NCBI GenBank assembly: GCA_944548615.1
Contig: OX155972.1
Span: forward strand, 7,473,294 to 7,537,293
Direction of reading: 5' to 3'
Source: Micropterix aruncella
Taxonomy: Eukaryota > Arthropoda > Insecta > Lepidoptera > Micropterigidae
DNA: 64,000 nucleotides
The notes under the pieces: model-generated
The model's input: the letters and a program-made list of their open reading frames with translations, nothing else
Told to the model about the DNA's origin: nothing
The model's database searches: none
Part shown: in pieces, positions 31,446 through 43,379 of the stretch
Layout: each line of letters starts with the position of its first letter
How positions within the stretch are numbered: the stretch's first letter is position 1
Translations under genes and position numbers: made by a program

Positions 31446-32277
31446 CACAAATTAAAACTAAAAATAAAAAGAAGAAAAAAATGTATGCCATTAAAACTAA
31501 ACATTTTTTTTTCAATAAATTTAAGTATATTCAATAAATTTACTAACTGAATAAATAATATTCGTATTTGCCTAAGTTTGTTTGAAAAGCTTCATTGCAC
31601 ACACAATAGACTACAATGTGGTGGGCCTATTGCCAAGTGGCAATATCTTCCGGCCATACCACCAGGGTTATTGTGCCTAAAGGTTTATGTGGGGTTAAAG
31701 GAATCTTTCTCCTAATACAATATTGTGGGCATTTTTTTCTACAAAAATTCGAATATTAAGATTACGCATTTTGAATTATATAGATTTCCTATTTATTTAC
31801 TTATTTTTATTTATTTATTAAAGGTAAAGCACAAAATATAATTTCCTGCAGCATTACAAAAAAAATGTGTTTGGACCAGTAGGGAAAAATAGAGCACACT
31901 GCAGCATCTTGGTCACTACGTCAACACCGTGTAACTAGGCCTAGGCCTGTATTAAGGCAGGTGTACCAGGAAATATTTTACCTGTGCACACAAAAAAAAT
32001 ATCTAAAATTCCAAATTATGTGTCATAAACATCTTTTAAAAACATAAATTAAAAATATTTCTTTCATCAAAAAGTATTTATATACGGATTTTTTATTATT
32101 TTTTTATATTATTGGTGAATTATTTTTATTTGTTTATTCTACTATTAGTGCTACTTATGTATTTAATTCGACCTGTTTCGATTATTTCATTTTATATCTT
32201 TTTTTTAATGGTATTTCAGGCCTTTTAATGAACATTACGAATTTTTAATATCGAAAGATTGTTATTATTTTGTTTTT
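31446..32277. other. AT-rich intronic sequence
   Basis: Homopolymer-rich DNA with a possible LINE 3' fragment around 31590-31690 (GCCAAGTGGCAATATCTTCC). No gene seen. Confidence 0.45.
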
Positions 32278-32868
32278 TAAGCTATTGCATAGCTTTTATC
32301 GCGGGCCTAGGCCAGCGCGGCGACCGAATGAAGAAATTTCTTAACGAAAATTAATGATTTTAAACTGATAATTACGTCTAAACGAGTACTGCTTACGAAT
32401 CGAAAAAAATATATGTTAAACAAGAACATTTTCCTAATATTCTTAGCTTTGAATATTTTAGATTTTGTTTATATTACATAGTGTAATTAATTTGTGAAAT
32501 TAGGTCTAACCGAACACAAAAACGACTACTACGCAAATACTATCTGGCGTATTATTATGAAACCTGCACCATTTTAAAGATAATTTAATTATCTATCTTT
32601 TTATCTACGAAATTTTTCGAATAATCCCCTTTTATTGCTTTATCGAATAAAAAATTCGTGCGCGGCGCTCTATCGGAAGACGTTTACATTATTCCGAATC
32701 ATTTGCTACCGCAGCCGCAAATGATTCGGAATAATTTCAACGTTTTCCGATAGAGCGCAGTTATCTGATATCAGAAAAAATAAAATAAATAAATAATTAT
32801 AATTGCATAAGTTGTTAAAAATGCTATGCAATAGCTTTACCGCGGCAGTCCCCGAGTGCCACACGTAT
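32278..32868 (+). repeat. Hairpin-core repeat family, copy 3
   Basis: Full-length copy with the complete internal palindrome around 32665-32758. Only 16 bp separate it from copy 4. Confidence 0.85.
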
Positions 32869-32884
32869 TTTTTTAATGATTTAT

Positions 32885-33499
32885 TAAGCTATTGCATAGC
32901 TTTTATCGCGGGCCTAGGCCATCGCGGCGACCGAATGAAGAAATTTCTTAACGAATATTAATGATTTTAAACTGATAATTACGTCTAAACCAGTACTGCT
33001 TATGATTCGAAAAAAATATATGTTAAACAAGAACATTTTCTTAATATTCCTAGCTTTGAATATTTTAGATTTTGTTTATATTACATAGTGTAATTAATTT
33101 GTGAAATTAGGTCTAACCGAACACTAAAACGACTACTACGCAAATATTATCTGGCGTATTATTATGAAACCTGCACCATTTTAAAGATAATTTAATTATC
33201 TATCTTTCTTCTGCGGTTTTTTTCGAATAATCCGTTTTTTTTGCTTTATCGAATAAAAAAATCGTGCGCGGCGCTCTATCGGAAGACGTTTAAATTATTC
33301 CGAATCATTTGCTTCCGCAGCCGCATCATTTGCTTCCGCAGCCGCAAATGATTCGGAATAATTTCAACGTTTTCCGATAGAGCGCAGTTATCTGATATCA
33401 GAAAAAATAAAATAAATAAATAATTATAATTGCATACCTAAGTTGTAAAAAATGCTATGCAATAGCTTTACCGCGGCAGTCCCCGAGTGCCACACGTAT
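32885..33499 (+). repeat. Hairpin-core repeat family, copy 4 (loop duplicated)
   Basis: As copy 3, but ATCATTTGCTTCCGCAGCCGC is duplicated at the palindrome centre near 33304-33345. Confidence 0.85.
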
Positions 33500-33699
33500 T
33501 TTTCTATTGTTATTAATGTCATTTGCCAGATATTTTACTTAGAATAATGAATAATGATATTGATTAATTGGTTATTACTAAACTTAAATAAGTAAAATTG
33601 TCAATCTTTTGCGATAACAGGGAATTCAGAGAGACATAATCTGCTGCATTATCACCATGAATGTAACGCCGTAATTCAGATAATAAACATATTTTAATT

Positions 33700-33910
33700 C
33701 ATTTCATTTCATTGCATTGATTTACCCCTCAAATGAATGGCGATTAGCTCGGGTTTGCCTACGGCAAAATGTATATTAATTTATATTTACATTTACATTT
33801 ACATTTACATAGAGCGGGGTTTACATAGAGCTATAGCATTACTATAGAGCGGCGCACATTTACATTTATATTTACATTTATATAAATTTATATACATTTT
33901 GTATACATTT
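33700..33910. repeat. ACATTT simple repeat
   Basis: Tandem TTTACA units at 33785-33815 and 33845-33880, separated by two copies of TACATAGAGC-type sequence. Non-coding. Confidence 0.7.
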
Positions 33911-34197
33911 TGCCATAAGCATCCATTATTGGACGTCTCACATGCGAGGGTACAAGTCATCAATGATTTGATTCACAAGTTATAAATCAAAAGTCTTTTT
34001 TTCAAAAGTAAAATTGATTCCTGGTTGAAACATGACCCGGAAAATATCCACATTTTTTATATTAAATATTATCTTTTTCTTCTTTATTTATTCCTATTTA
34101 ATTTTAGGCTACTAATATTTAATATGAGATTTTATTTAATTTGACACTATTATGTATTTTTCGTAATCTATTTTGATTTCTTCTGTTGTGATTATTA

Positions 34198-34510
34198 GTT
34201 AGTGAAATAGTGGTGAATTCGCCTGTAAGTTTCCGGGTTCAATTCCCGGCTGGGTCACCATTTTTCGTTGAGATAAAATTACCGGAATTTTATTTTAATT
34301 CTGTCGTGCAAATGCAATAACATGACACACTTACACACATGCTACACGCACACATAAACACTTCATAAACACATACACTACATAAACACTTCATAGTGTT
34401 GTAACCCTTGTTGGTTGTGAGAGATTGGAATCCTTGTTGGTTGTACGAGATTGTCGTACGACAATAAACCCGCCCGTTGTGAAATTTCACAATAAAGAAT
34501 AGAAACAATT
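34198..34510 (+). mobile_element. tRNA-headed SINE, copy 1
   Basis: A tRNA-like head ends in CCGGGTTCAATTCCCGGCTG then GGTCACCA, including a pol III B-box. The body (AATTCTGTCG...TGCAATAACA) and end (ACAATAAAGAATAGAAACAA) are shared with 41366-41665. The head here carries a deletion. Confidence 0.75.
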
Positions 34511-34549
34511 ATTCACACGAATAATATGGGGAGTTATAAATAAGACAAA

Positions 34550-35190
34550 AACGAATTTTATTTATTTTATTTCAAACATAATGATAAAACACTTAAAAAA
34601 GTCATACCAAGTAATGGTGCGAAGTAAACAACGGCCCACATTCACATGACCATGCTCAGCGCATACCCAACTAGGCCGAATATATCTTGTATCTGGGCCT
34701 ACGACTTATTTTCTGACTTAAGTGGAAAAGCCTAACTAACGTAGGTACTAATATAGATACATATACACATACACACATACATATACATACATACACAAGC
34801 ATATAACTATAACAATCTAGATATATTATAGTATTTGTTTAATATCTTATATCATATTATATAGTATAATAGTAAAGATATGCATAAATATTAGTTTTTT
34901 AATATATGACTTGCAGAAGTTCATTCTCTGTCCTTGAACGACCTATGTCGTAAAGAAGCCATTTTTAAATAAATTTTTTTAATAAAATGGTATTTTCTAT
35001 TTCTTGTATTTTGTCATCAAAACGGTTGAATATTCTCGGTGCTATATAGTTGAATTGTCTTTGGGCAAATGAAGAATTAACTCGGGGAACGGCATAATTC
35101 AGACCTGCAGATGCTCTTGTAGTTCGGTGTTGCTGGCTTCGTGGTCGTTTATCTGAGTTTCGATGGAAAAACATGAGTGACTGTTTCACA
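34550..35190 (-). pseudogene. Non-LTR retrotransposon C-terminus and 3' UTR (antisense)
   Basis: The minus-strand frame 34965-35189 reads NYAVPRVNSSFAQRQFNYIA then PRIFNRFDDKIQEIEN, the LINE RT tail. The 3' UTR at 34560-34740 matches 62950-63130 (GTCATACCAAGTAATGGTGC). 5'-truncated. Confidence 0.75.
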
Positions 35191-35296
35191 ATTTACCGCC
35201 CGAAGTTTGTAACACCTGACGTTTCTAGTCTACCCTGGACAACGGCGGTTGCACCATCGCCGAAACGTCTGGTGTTACAAACTTCACGCGGTAAAT
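35191..35296. repeat. Small fold-back
   Basis: Arms of about 35 bp: ATTTACCGCCCGAAGTTTGT then AACACCTGACGTTTC, against the complement of GAAACGTCTGGTGTTACAAA then CTTCACGCGGTAAAT. Spacer about 30 bp. Confidence 0.75.
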
Positions 35297-35849
35297 CGTT
35301 TTTGTATTATATTATTTATAATATGTCAATCAACCGCGATATTCTTCGATTTCAAAATATGGGGAGTTTAGTAAGAGTGCAAAAATTGATTTGGAGTTTT
35401 TACTGGTTCAAGTTTTGTGGTCCAGGAACCTGTGGATTGTGAGAAGTGTAAACAGTTTGATGTATTAAAAATTTCCATAATCTACCGCAAAGTTTATGGT
35501 CTTCAAAGGGTTAATAGTCGAGTTGGTGGTGGGTAGTAGCGCACTCCCAAACTCGATTTTTGCCGCTGATTTTAGAACACTGGTAGCTCCTCTATCCTCA
35601 ACATATGATCATCATGTGATATTGATAATGATCATTTCTGATCATTTCATCTATAATGTATATTGTCGTATTTACGCTATTTATCTTTTCTATTCCAACA
35701 TGTCTAAGTTATTTTACTGATCTATATTTTGAATAATTTCTTGTACAATCCATACCTAAGCCGAAAGACATTCTGAATATTTACTTTAAAAATGGTATTA
35801 TTCCAGTTTGTCGCAATTCTCCTAGACGTCACATATCTTACGATAATAC

Positions 35850-35959
35850 TAACTAATCTTATCTTTTAGCAATTACAATGATTATATATTTTACCAGTAT
35901 GATTCATATGTCAGTTCTATATTACAATCCATCGTATTGGCACACTGTTTTTCGTCACA
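35850..35959 (+). promoter_or_regulatory. Putative V5 promoter with GATA site and initiator
   Basis: CTTATCTT at about 35868-35875 and ACGATAATA nearby are GATA-type cores. TCAGT at 35911-35915 fits the arthropod initiator and would leave a 5' UTR of about 48 nt before the V5 ATG. Confidence 0.5.
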
Positions 35960-36056
35960 ATGAACATGATTTCTTTCGAAGCCATCATTGGAGCCGCGTG
36001 TTTGATGCTGTTAGCAGTTATATTTATAACAATAGTGAAATTCTGCAAAGGATGCG
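35960..36056 (+). CDS. Alternative first exon V5
   Basis: It encodes 32 residues plus one base: MNMISFEA, a span (IIGAACLMLLAVIFITIV), then KFCKGC. The donor is G|GTAAGA in phase 1, giving a Gly junction codon and a predicted 116-residue protein. The Lys/Cys juxtamembrane motif resembles the Cys-containing ends of V1, V4 and V7-V9. A second in-frame ATG lies two codons later. No close paralogue in the window. Confidence 0.8.
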
Positions 36057-36474
36057 GTAAGATGTTGATTGTGACTGTACAGTTTGAACCCGTAACTTAT
36101 GTCATTGATTATATAAGGTATTAGATTGCGCAACTCCTTAAAACGATTTGACTACCTTTCGAGACGGCGAAATGCAAGTGACGCTGATAGCATTCAAGTC
36201 CAAGTTAATAGCAATTTATTTTGAGATCTATAATAACGTTGATATTGTTTGGTTTTTTATATAGTTCCAATTGATCATAAAAACCCAATAATTTAACCAA
36301 CGATAAAATTAATAACATTCAATTATTAGTGCCATCTATCCCATTTTATATATATACTGAATACATCACAGAAATATTACCATTTTAATCAATGATAATT
36401 ATTATGTAAATAATATTTAAATAATAAGAGCTATGATTTAAAAATTCGTTTAATATTTTATTCCATATAGAAAG

Positions 36475-37600
36475 GATAGACATCGATGTCCGATGTATCG
36501 AAAATATTGATGGTTAGTGGTTGATGTTGCCTTATCGATGTTTTGGCACCATCGATGTTCCTTCTCGATATTTGTCATCTATATAATATATTGTCTTGTG
36601 CTTCATATATGAATCAAAATCAAAATATCAAAAACAAAATGTTGTATATTCATATACATAGAGACAATTAAATATTATTTGTAATTTTTGTTCTTATGAT
36701 GTGTCCAAGCCTTACTCCCAAGCCGTTTTGTCATTTACATAATCAGATATTGTATAGTATGCTTTTTTATACAATTTTGCTTTGATGGTGGCTTTAAACT
36801 TATTTACAGATAGTTCTCTAATAGTATGAGGAAGTTTGTTGTAGAAGCGAAAACATTGTCCTAAAAAAGAATTGCTTATTTTGTGGAGACGAGTAGCATG
36901 TACAGCAAGGTTATGCTTATGTAGTTATGCAACAAGGTTAACAACAAGGTTATGCAACAAGGTTATGCTTAGTATTAATATTATGAGTGTCGCTTTTTTT
37001 TTAACTTGTCAATATTCTTGTAGACATACAATAGGTTTTCATATATCTATTGTGATGCAACAGTAAGAATATTCATCTCTTCGAATTTTTCTCTAAGGGA
37101 ACCCGAGGACCAAGTATATTAGCCCTTACAGCACGTTTCTGTAGTATAAAGATGTTTTTGATGTCCGCACAGCTTCCCCAGAGGTGAATCCCATAGGACA
37201 TAATGCTAATATATTATCATATGAATAATAACATATGAATAATAATATATTATCGACATTGATATTTCCTAACACTTTAAGCAATGAATTTTGAAAATGA
37301 ATTAATTAATATTGCCATTACCTATTTTTAATTTAGATGAAATTACCTTTTTTTTAAATGTTTTTTTTGTAACACCTATGTTGAATTATACATAATATCA
37401 CTGTGTTAATCTCTATTATTGAAAAACAAAACTTATAGGGATGTTCAGCAAAATGACGCTAACAAACGATGTTTTTTACAAGAAAATATCGATGTTTAGA
37501 TGAAATAAATATGATTACCTAACAATATTCGTCGACTATCGATGTTTGGGTTACGATGTTAGTAAAATCGATGTTTTTTCTTCGTTTTCGATTCCTACCA
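36475..37600. repeat. ATCGATG-rich element ends split by a LINE
   Basis: The left part (36480-36580) and right part (37440-37590) both carry repeated ATCGATGT or its complement, looking like subterminal repeats of one DNA element. An antisense LINE fragment sits between them. Confidence 0.45.
36650..37205 (-). pseudogene. Non-LTR retrotransposon RT relic (antisense)
   Basis: The minus-strand frame from about 37205 reads SYGIHLWGSCADIKNIFILQ then KRAVRANILGPRVPLREKFE, the post-catalytic RT region of CR1/Jockey-type LINEs. The rest is frameshifted, with a local TTATGCAACAAGG duplication at 36905-36970. Confidence 0.7.
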
Positions 37601-38639
37601 CATAGGCGTCTTTAGAGCACTATCTTCAGTGTGCTGAAAATAATAATCTGTTTATAGACTTTTTGAACATAATAACCTGTTTTAGGAACAATAAGCGTCA
37701 TCTACACGTTAAGTTTCGTAATAAATTACTAGTTTCCAAATCGTAGTACATCGTCGAGGAATTTTATACGCTATATAACAAATGCCTATGTCGTAGCTGT
37801 CGTTCGCACGGCGACCAAATCGTATTAACAAGGTAAAAAAAATAACATGGCATTGGTCGTGATAACGCAAGGCTTTTGTTATCGATTTGAACGATTGAAT
37901 TAGTCATGATAATACTAATAAGAGCTCTTCATTGTAGAAACTAAGTATACATTTTTACACAATGGCACACTTATCATGCTGCGACAATCTCTTACAGTCA
38001 ATAATATTGACGTTCTGAGAGTTACCCGGTTGTTTACAGTGCGCCGGGTACTACCTACTAATAGCATTGTAGAAGTAGAAATTTATTTTTCCATACGTTG
38101 ATAAAGACTGGTTATTGTATAAAGAACTGATTAATTGAATGGGTAATTTTGAAAAGAGCATCTGAGGCAAAATATGAAATTTTAATCAGGAAAATTAGGA
38201 GACATAAAAAACCGTTTCTAGCCTTAAGTAACTTGAGAAATTGTTTAACAAAAAATATCCATATAAGGAAGCTAAATTTGTATGCTTTAATTTAGAACTT
38301 TGTATATTTTCATACTGTTTAATTAAACAGTAATTAATTATTTAATATCTGAAAAATGTGCCCTTTCAAAATGATTGATATATCTCCATACAAAAGTGCC
38401 CTTTTCAAAATGACCAAGCCATCTCTACATAGCAAAACTGACTTCTGACGTCAGGAAGGATCTTAAGTCTCGAACGTACTGTATACTTCCTTTTTTTAAA
38501 ATTCCCAAACTGTAATTAACATATTAAGGAGTTTATTAGCAGGATAAATAAACAAAAGCACCACATCGACACTCGTATATTTTCGAAACTAAACTAGGTA
38601 CAGGTGCTATATTCAATTTGAACATGCATTAAAGTGTTA
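37601..38639. other. Intronic sequence without recognised features
   Basis: I checked for the V-exon pattern (ATG, membrane span, phase-1 donor) and found none. A short repeat AAAAGTGCCCTTTTCAAAAT lies near 38392. Confidence 0.45.
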
Positions 38640-39232
38640 AGACTCTAAGGTGCATTGATTCTGTTAAACTGCAAGAAGATCTGGATAGATTCCAAACTTA
38701 TTGTCTCTTAAACAAATTAGACCCTAATGTATCTAAGTGTTATATTTGCTCCTTCACACGTAAGCCTCTTCCGTCTCTATATAATTACAAACAATAAAAT
38801 AGCACCTTGGCTATAGTTTCCTCCATTAAAGATTTAGGTGTGACTTTTGATTCTAAGCTGCTTTTTAATGAACATATTGATAACATTGTCAAGAGAGCGT
38901 CCAAAGCACTAGGTTTTGTTATTAGAATGTCAGCAGAATTTGAAATAGTTACAACCTTCAAAATACTATACTGTGCATTTGTTCGAAGTCATTTCGAATA
39001 TGCGTCTCAGGTTAGGAACCCATCTTTAATAGAGGTGTTAGGTTATTTTGGTGTGACACATCCTATGGCCACAAAGAGGTTTTTCTATCTATCCTCTTTT
39101 ATTTTATTTGTCATACTCTTTATATAGGTTAAGTTATGTAGTCTACTCGCAAATAATGTTTATACAATAGTATAGGTTAGCTTTAAAATATTGTTCGCAG
39201 GCAATAAGCTTGCCTTTTCTTAAGAATAAAGC

Positions 39233-39245
<13 letters not shown>
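38640..39245 (+). pseudogene. Non-LTR retrotransposon RT C-terminus and 3' UTR
   Basis: The frame near 38807-39050 reads VSSIKDLGVTFDSKLLFNEH then IDNIVKRASKALGFVIR and FVRSHFEYAS, the conserved segment after the RT catalytic domain. The 3' UTR GCAATAAGCTTGCCTTTTC ends in AATAAAGC and an ATT repeat, and relates to 3500-4080 and 58740-58850. Confidence 0.8.
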
Positions 39246-39263
<18 letters not shown>

Positions 39264-39599
39264 CATTAAGTTATAAGGCAAAAATATGTAGATACATATT
39301 TATTAGTAACGTAATAGTGTATTTTATAATATATTTTTTTACATTACGTGGTTTTATTAGGAAACTTGATATTTTCCCCACTAAGGAATTCATAAGTAAT
39401 GTTATTATTGTAAACATCAGGAAATATATTATACAGTGCCCCATAAAAGAGGATATGTATTACTTTTTTTAGTCGACATTTAAAAAATTAAAACTTTTTC
39501 AAATTTCTCGTATTGCACTGTAGTGATAACCTAATTTTGTGGATTTTGTTGTTTTAGCGGACGTGTACTGTTCTGTTGTTTTAGCGGAACTGTTCTCAA

Positions 39600-39735
39600 A
39601 ATGAGTCGTTAGAACCTAGTCCGTATATTAACCGCGTAGCCCTATTTAACAGCTCACACAATGATTCCACGTTAGCAGCCTTTCCCCATAGCAGTATATC
39701 ATACGACATAATGCTTTGGAAATAGCTGACTGAAT
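39600..39735 (-). pseudogene. Non-LTR retrotransposon RT fragment (antisense)
   Basis: The minus-strand frame reads FQSIMSYDILLWGKAANVES, matching the 'SxxxYGxxLWG' segment of LINE RTs. Confidence 0.6.
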
Positions 39736-39852
39736 AAGTTGACTAGTCACGCCGTTTCGACGTCAATCTGTTGCCTTATTTTCCTAATTTACTGGTCCAA
39801 TTACTCGTTTAAAACGATTTTTCATCAAAATCAACACCCTCCGAACCTATCT

Positions 39853-40169
39853 TTGGGGCTCTCTAGACGATCAAACATGCTTGTCAAGCATCGCGTCGCG
39901 GGCTGGGAGGAGATCATAAACCGCAGGAAAAATGCAAATATTTTTTTCAAATAATTACCAAAAATGCCTAATTTTGTAGTTTATACCAGGGATTAACATT
40001 AATTAGACGTAATTTATTGATGAATGATGTGACACCCTGGTATAAACTACAAAATTAGGATTTTTTTGTAAATGTAAAAAAAAAATATTTGCATATTACA
40101 GTTTACGATCCCCTCCCAGCCCGCGACGCGATGCTTGTCAAGCATGCTTGATCGTCTAGAGAGCCCCTT
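39853..40169. mobile_element. Fold-back MITE immediately upstream of V6
   Basis: The arms exceed 100 bp: GGGGCTCTCTAGACGATCAA and GTCAAGCATCGCGTCGCGGG are mirrored by TCGTCTAGAGAGCCCC and CCCGCGACGCGATGCTTGTC. The inner part (TTTTGTAGTTTATACCAGGG) is mirrored too. The element ends only about 140 bp before the V6 start codon. Confidence 0.8.
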
Positions 40170-40308
40170 TAATAAGATCAATACAATCTAATCTATCCTT
40201 CGAGACTGACATCTGAAGGTTGCCGAATTGATAATTTCGCCATTGTATTTGCTAGATATACTTTATTTGCGTTACAAACGCTCATATGTGCACTTCCAAA
40301 TCAAGACA

Positions 40309-40495
40309 ATGTATAACCGCTCTAATACGAACTCCGAAGTTAGCCAATATATGGATTATTTTGGCCACTCATTGCCACCAAACAATGTAGTGGTTATACA
40401 AGTTTGCACTGTCGTATTACTCGTTATAATTGGATTAACATTTTTGATCATTTCTGGATTTATATTGTACCGACGGATAAGGAGGCGGAACAAAG
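40309..40495 (+). CDS. Alternative first exon V6 (long N-terminus)
   Basis: It encodes 62 residues plus one base. A polar N-terminus of about 26 residues (MYNRSNTNSEVSQYMDYFGH, SLPPNN) precedes a span (VCTVVLLVIIGLTFLIISGF) and a strongly basic end YRRIRRRNK. The donor G|GTTCGT is weaker than the others but again phase 1, with a Gly junction codon and a predicted 146-residue protein. It has the longest outside segment of the set. N5 could be a glycosylation sequon (NTNS, N-x-S/T) if the N-terminus is lumenal. An upstream ATG at 40285 in another frame would make a short uORF if transcribed. Confidence 0.75.
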
Positions 40496-40604
40496 GTTCG
40501 TGCTGAATATTTTATTATAGTAAAAAGCTATTAGGTAGTCACATATTCCTCAAGGTTTCTTTTTTATACCCTTTAATGAGTAATGGGGAGGGTCTACACG
40601 TAAT

Positions 40605-41360
40605 GTTTCAAATCCGCTTATGACAGCGCAGAAGGCGCTTCTTCGGGTTATTGCCAAAAAGCCTCGAAGGTACCCCTCAAATGACTTGTTTGCAGAGCTG
40701 AAGATATTAGACATCAGGCAGGTATTTGCAAAGACAGTATTTCTTAACTACATAAAAAGTAAAGATATTCACGTTAAAGCTGAGCATAAAATTTCAACGA
40801 GGAGCGCCACAACCTGTAAACACATTGTAAAGAAAACCCGAACATCCTTCGCCCAAAGACACTTTTGGCTTTATAGGGCCAAAAATTTATAACCATCTAA
40901 AAGAATCGATAAAAACATGCCAAAACACTAAGTCAATCCAATTAAAATCTAAAATTACACAACATTTACTTCAACTTGGTAGAAATGAGGTGGAAAAGGC
41001 TATAAGTCATATTTTAAAGTAAAGGTCTGCATATTATTGTCATACATTGCACTACACCTTATATTTTAATACTATTTATTTATTTGTTTTACAAAGTTCA
41101 TATTACGACATTTTATATTAATATTTATTTCCATGACCATGCTATATCAATATTTTAAATAAAATTATAAGTTTAATTTGCATTCGCTTATCTATTTTTT
41201 ATTTTATCATATTTTGTATTTTTCATTTTAATATTATGAGCACATGAATAAATCTTTGCCATACATAGAGTGTTCCTTGGTACGGGCTATGGCCTAGTTA
41301 GGCAGATTCTGAAACTAATACAATTGTAAATTTATGTTTTTGAATGAATAAAATTATTAT
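40605..41360 (+). pseudogene. Non-LTR retrotransposon RT C-terminus and 3' UTR
   Basis: The frame 40620-40892 reads AQKALLRVIAKKPRRYPSND then LFAELKILDIRQVF and TSFAQRHFWLYR. The frame then shifts to NHLKESIKT-like sequence. The 3' end is AATAAAATTATTATTATT at 41350. 5'-truncated. Confidence 0.75.
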
Positions 41361-41365
41361 TATTA

Positions 41366-41665
41366 TTAATAATTTGTTTGTTTGTTTGTTTGTTTGTTTA
41401 TACTCTTTATTGTGAAAATGTCACAATGGGCGGGTTTATTGTCATATGACAATCTCTTACAACCAACCCTACTATGACATGTTATATGTATGTGTGCATG
41501 TAAGATATCTGTAAGTGTGTGTCTTGTTATTGCATTCGATCGACAGAATTGAAAATGCAATTCCGTTAATTTGATCCCAACGGAAAATGGTGACCCAGCC
41601 GGGAATCGAACCCGGGACCTTACAATGTAAGATCAGGCGACCTAACCACTATGCCACCGGACCAA
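41366..41665 (-). mobile_element. tRNA-headed SINE, copy 2
   Basis: The minus-strand head (41591-41665) starts GGTCCGGTGGCATAGTGGTT (A-box-like) and ends GGTTCGATTCCCGGCTGGGT (B-box). An acceptor stem can be drawn with three wobble pairs. The anticodon loop has C instead of U at position 33, so this is not a functional tRNA. The tail is a run of AAAC units. The body is shared with 34198-34510. Confidence 0.8.
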
Positions 41666-41669
41666 TTTC

Positions 41670-42390
41670 TATAAATGAAAATAAGCTAATGTTATAACTT
41701 GAGGCGTTTAAATACCTGTCTACTTGAATGAGTCGCGTTTTCAATGACACATTTTTGTGAAAATAAAAATGTGTAGTCAATGGCATTCATAATATATCCT
41801 ATATAGTTGTATTAACCTGTACCTTTTTTTTTGTTGCTATGTTTAATAATGATAATACGGATTAACAATGTAGTGTTTGCTTTCGTTTTCATATTAAATT
41901 ATTGTTGGCTTAAGGTGACATGACACCTGGGAACAACCATATCTGAAGAATTGTAGTTTTATGATTTTTTTGACATTTGTCAAAAACTTTTTTGATTTTT
42001 GACATTTGTCATGCTTATATTTATAAGCATTAATTTAAAAAAGTTTCTAAGCGAATCCTTCGATAAGGAACCAATTTACAATGTTCATTGCCTTAGACAT
42101 TAAGGCTTTAAACTAACTTCGAAAACTTTCAGGCGCGATTACTCCTACAATGTAAGCGGTGAGTGTGTTTTATTTTAAATTCATTAAATTGACTGGTTAA
42201 TTCTCTAGCGTCGCGCTTAGCCACATTTTTTATTTAGGCCATAAATTAATTACAATTAATTAAAACGTGAGAGATCTGCGAAAGATCTGGACATGAACGT
42301 CAATGTATGCTGTGGTTTAGCCAGTAAAAGATTTTCCTGAGAGTGCAATGGAAGGCCATGGTATGAAAGCGGAGAGGAGTGTGACATGCG
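41670..42390. other. Intronic sequence
   Basis: No gene or repeat recognised apart from a local duplication of TTTTGACATTTGTCA near 41968-42010. Confidence 0.45.
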
Positions 42391-42480
42391 TTGAGCGCGC
42401 TGCGTCTTCTAGCGGTAGGTAAAATATCGCGAAAACAATATTCGTCATTTTTACCCACTGCGAGGACGCAGCGCGCTCAA
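42391..42480. repeat. Small fold-back 'TAGCGGTAGGTAAAAT' family, copy 2
   Basis: Left arm TTGAGCGCGCTGCGTCTTCT then AGCGGTAGGTAAAAT; right arm TTTACCCACTGCGAGGACGC then AGCGCGCTCAA. Confidence 0.8.
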
Positions 42481-42784
42481 CTCATTATAGTAATTTGTTT
42501 CTGAAATAGACTTTTTTTTTTAATTTAAAAGAAACGTTTCATTTTAAGAAAAAAAAATGTTTTTTTTTTGGTTTTGCCTACAATTTTTTTTATCAAAACT
42601 TGCATTTTTGCTCGTGGTAATTAATCCACTTCATGGATACCGATTAATTAAAACTCACCTGTAGGAAAACCAAATCGCAGAATAGCAGAGTAAAACATAA
42701 ATATTATTTTCTAAAGTCTCTGATGGGAAGCATTTGATTTTGTTGCGGGTGTACAATGTCAAAAAAAACCCATGTTACTCTGCC

Positions 42785-42991
42785 AGAAGTAGCCTAAATT
42801 CCGCTTATCTTTCTTTCATTGCCAAATTTTTTATAGTTTCATATGAAAAATACCTAATAATTACCCGTGAAGGTAGATTACACCGATAACTTTTTGATAG
42901 TTTTCGTTTATCGTATTGATACGTTTGTAATGTTATTAAATATGCCATTCAGTGCTACTTCATACACCGAATGAACAAACTGTGTTAAATT
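42785..42991 (+). promoter_or_regulatory. Putative V7 promoter, conserved with V8 and V9
   Basis: CCGCTTATCTT (42801-42811) is followed by CGATAACTTTTTGATAG and the block TTTATCGTATTGATACGTTT, then TTCAGTGCTACTTCATACA (42948 onward), a TCAGT initiator 40 bp before the ATG. The order and spacing match V8 and V9. Confidence 0.6.
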
Positions 42992-43121
42992 ATGGCAGAC
43001 GTTCAAGGAAAAATAAATACTGGGCTTCTTGCCGGGTTTCCAGCAGTTGGAGCAGCTGCTACTGTGTTGTTTGTGTTATTTACATCATTTCTTATGATTA
43101 TATGTAGAATCTGTATAACAA
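42992..43121 (+). CDS. Alternative first exon V7
   Basis: It encodes 43 residues plus one base: MADVQGKINTGLLAGFPAVG, then a span (AAATVLFVLFTSFLMII), then CRICIT. The donor is A|GTAAGT in phase 1; the junction codon becomes AGA (Arg). The predicted protein is 127 residues. It is the most diverged of the V7-V8-V9 tandem triplet; all three keep the Gly-rich start and the CRIC juxtamembrane motif. Start context is ATT-ATGG. Confidence 0.85.
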
Positions 43122-43379
43122 GTAAGTATATATATAGAGGTATGTAGTAAAATTGTACAGTAAGAGGTATATAGTAAGACTGCTGTTTCCTTTGCAAACT
43201 ACATTGACTATGATTCCATCAGCGCCACTAGATGGCACTGGAACACATCAACTTCTTTACCGTCCATCCGATGGCCATGTAAAGAGCAGCAGCAGATCAA
43301 CTTCTCTTTGTATACATAGGTATACTTAGGTATTTGAGGTCGTATAATATTTTCGCGCTATCCACTTTGTTGTAGGGGA

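Noticed and set aside
41591..41665. tRNA gene on the minus strand
   Set aside because: The loop lacks U33, three acceptor pairs are wobble, and a shared non-tRNA body follows: it is a SINE head.
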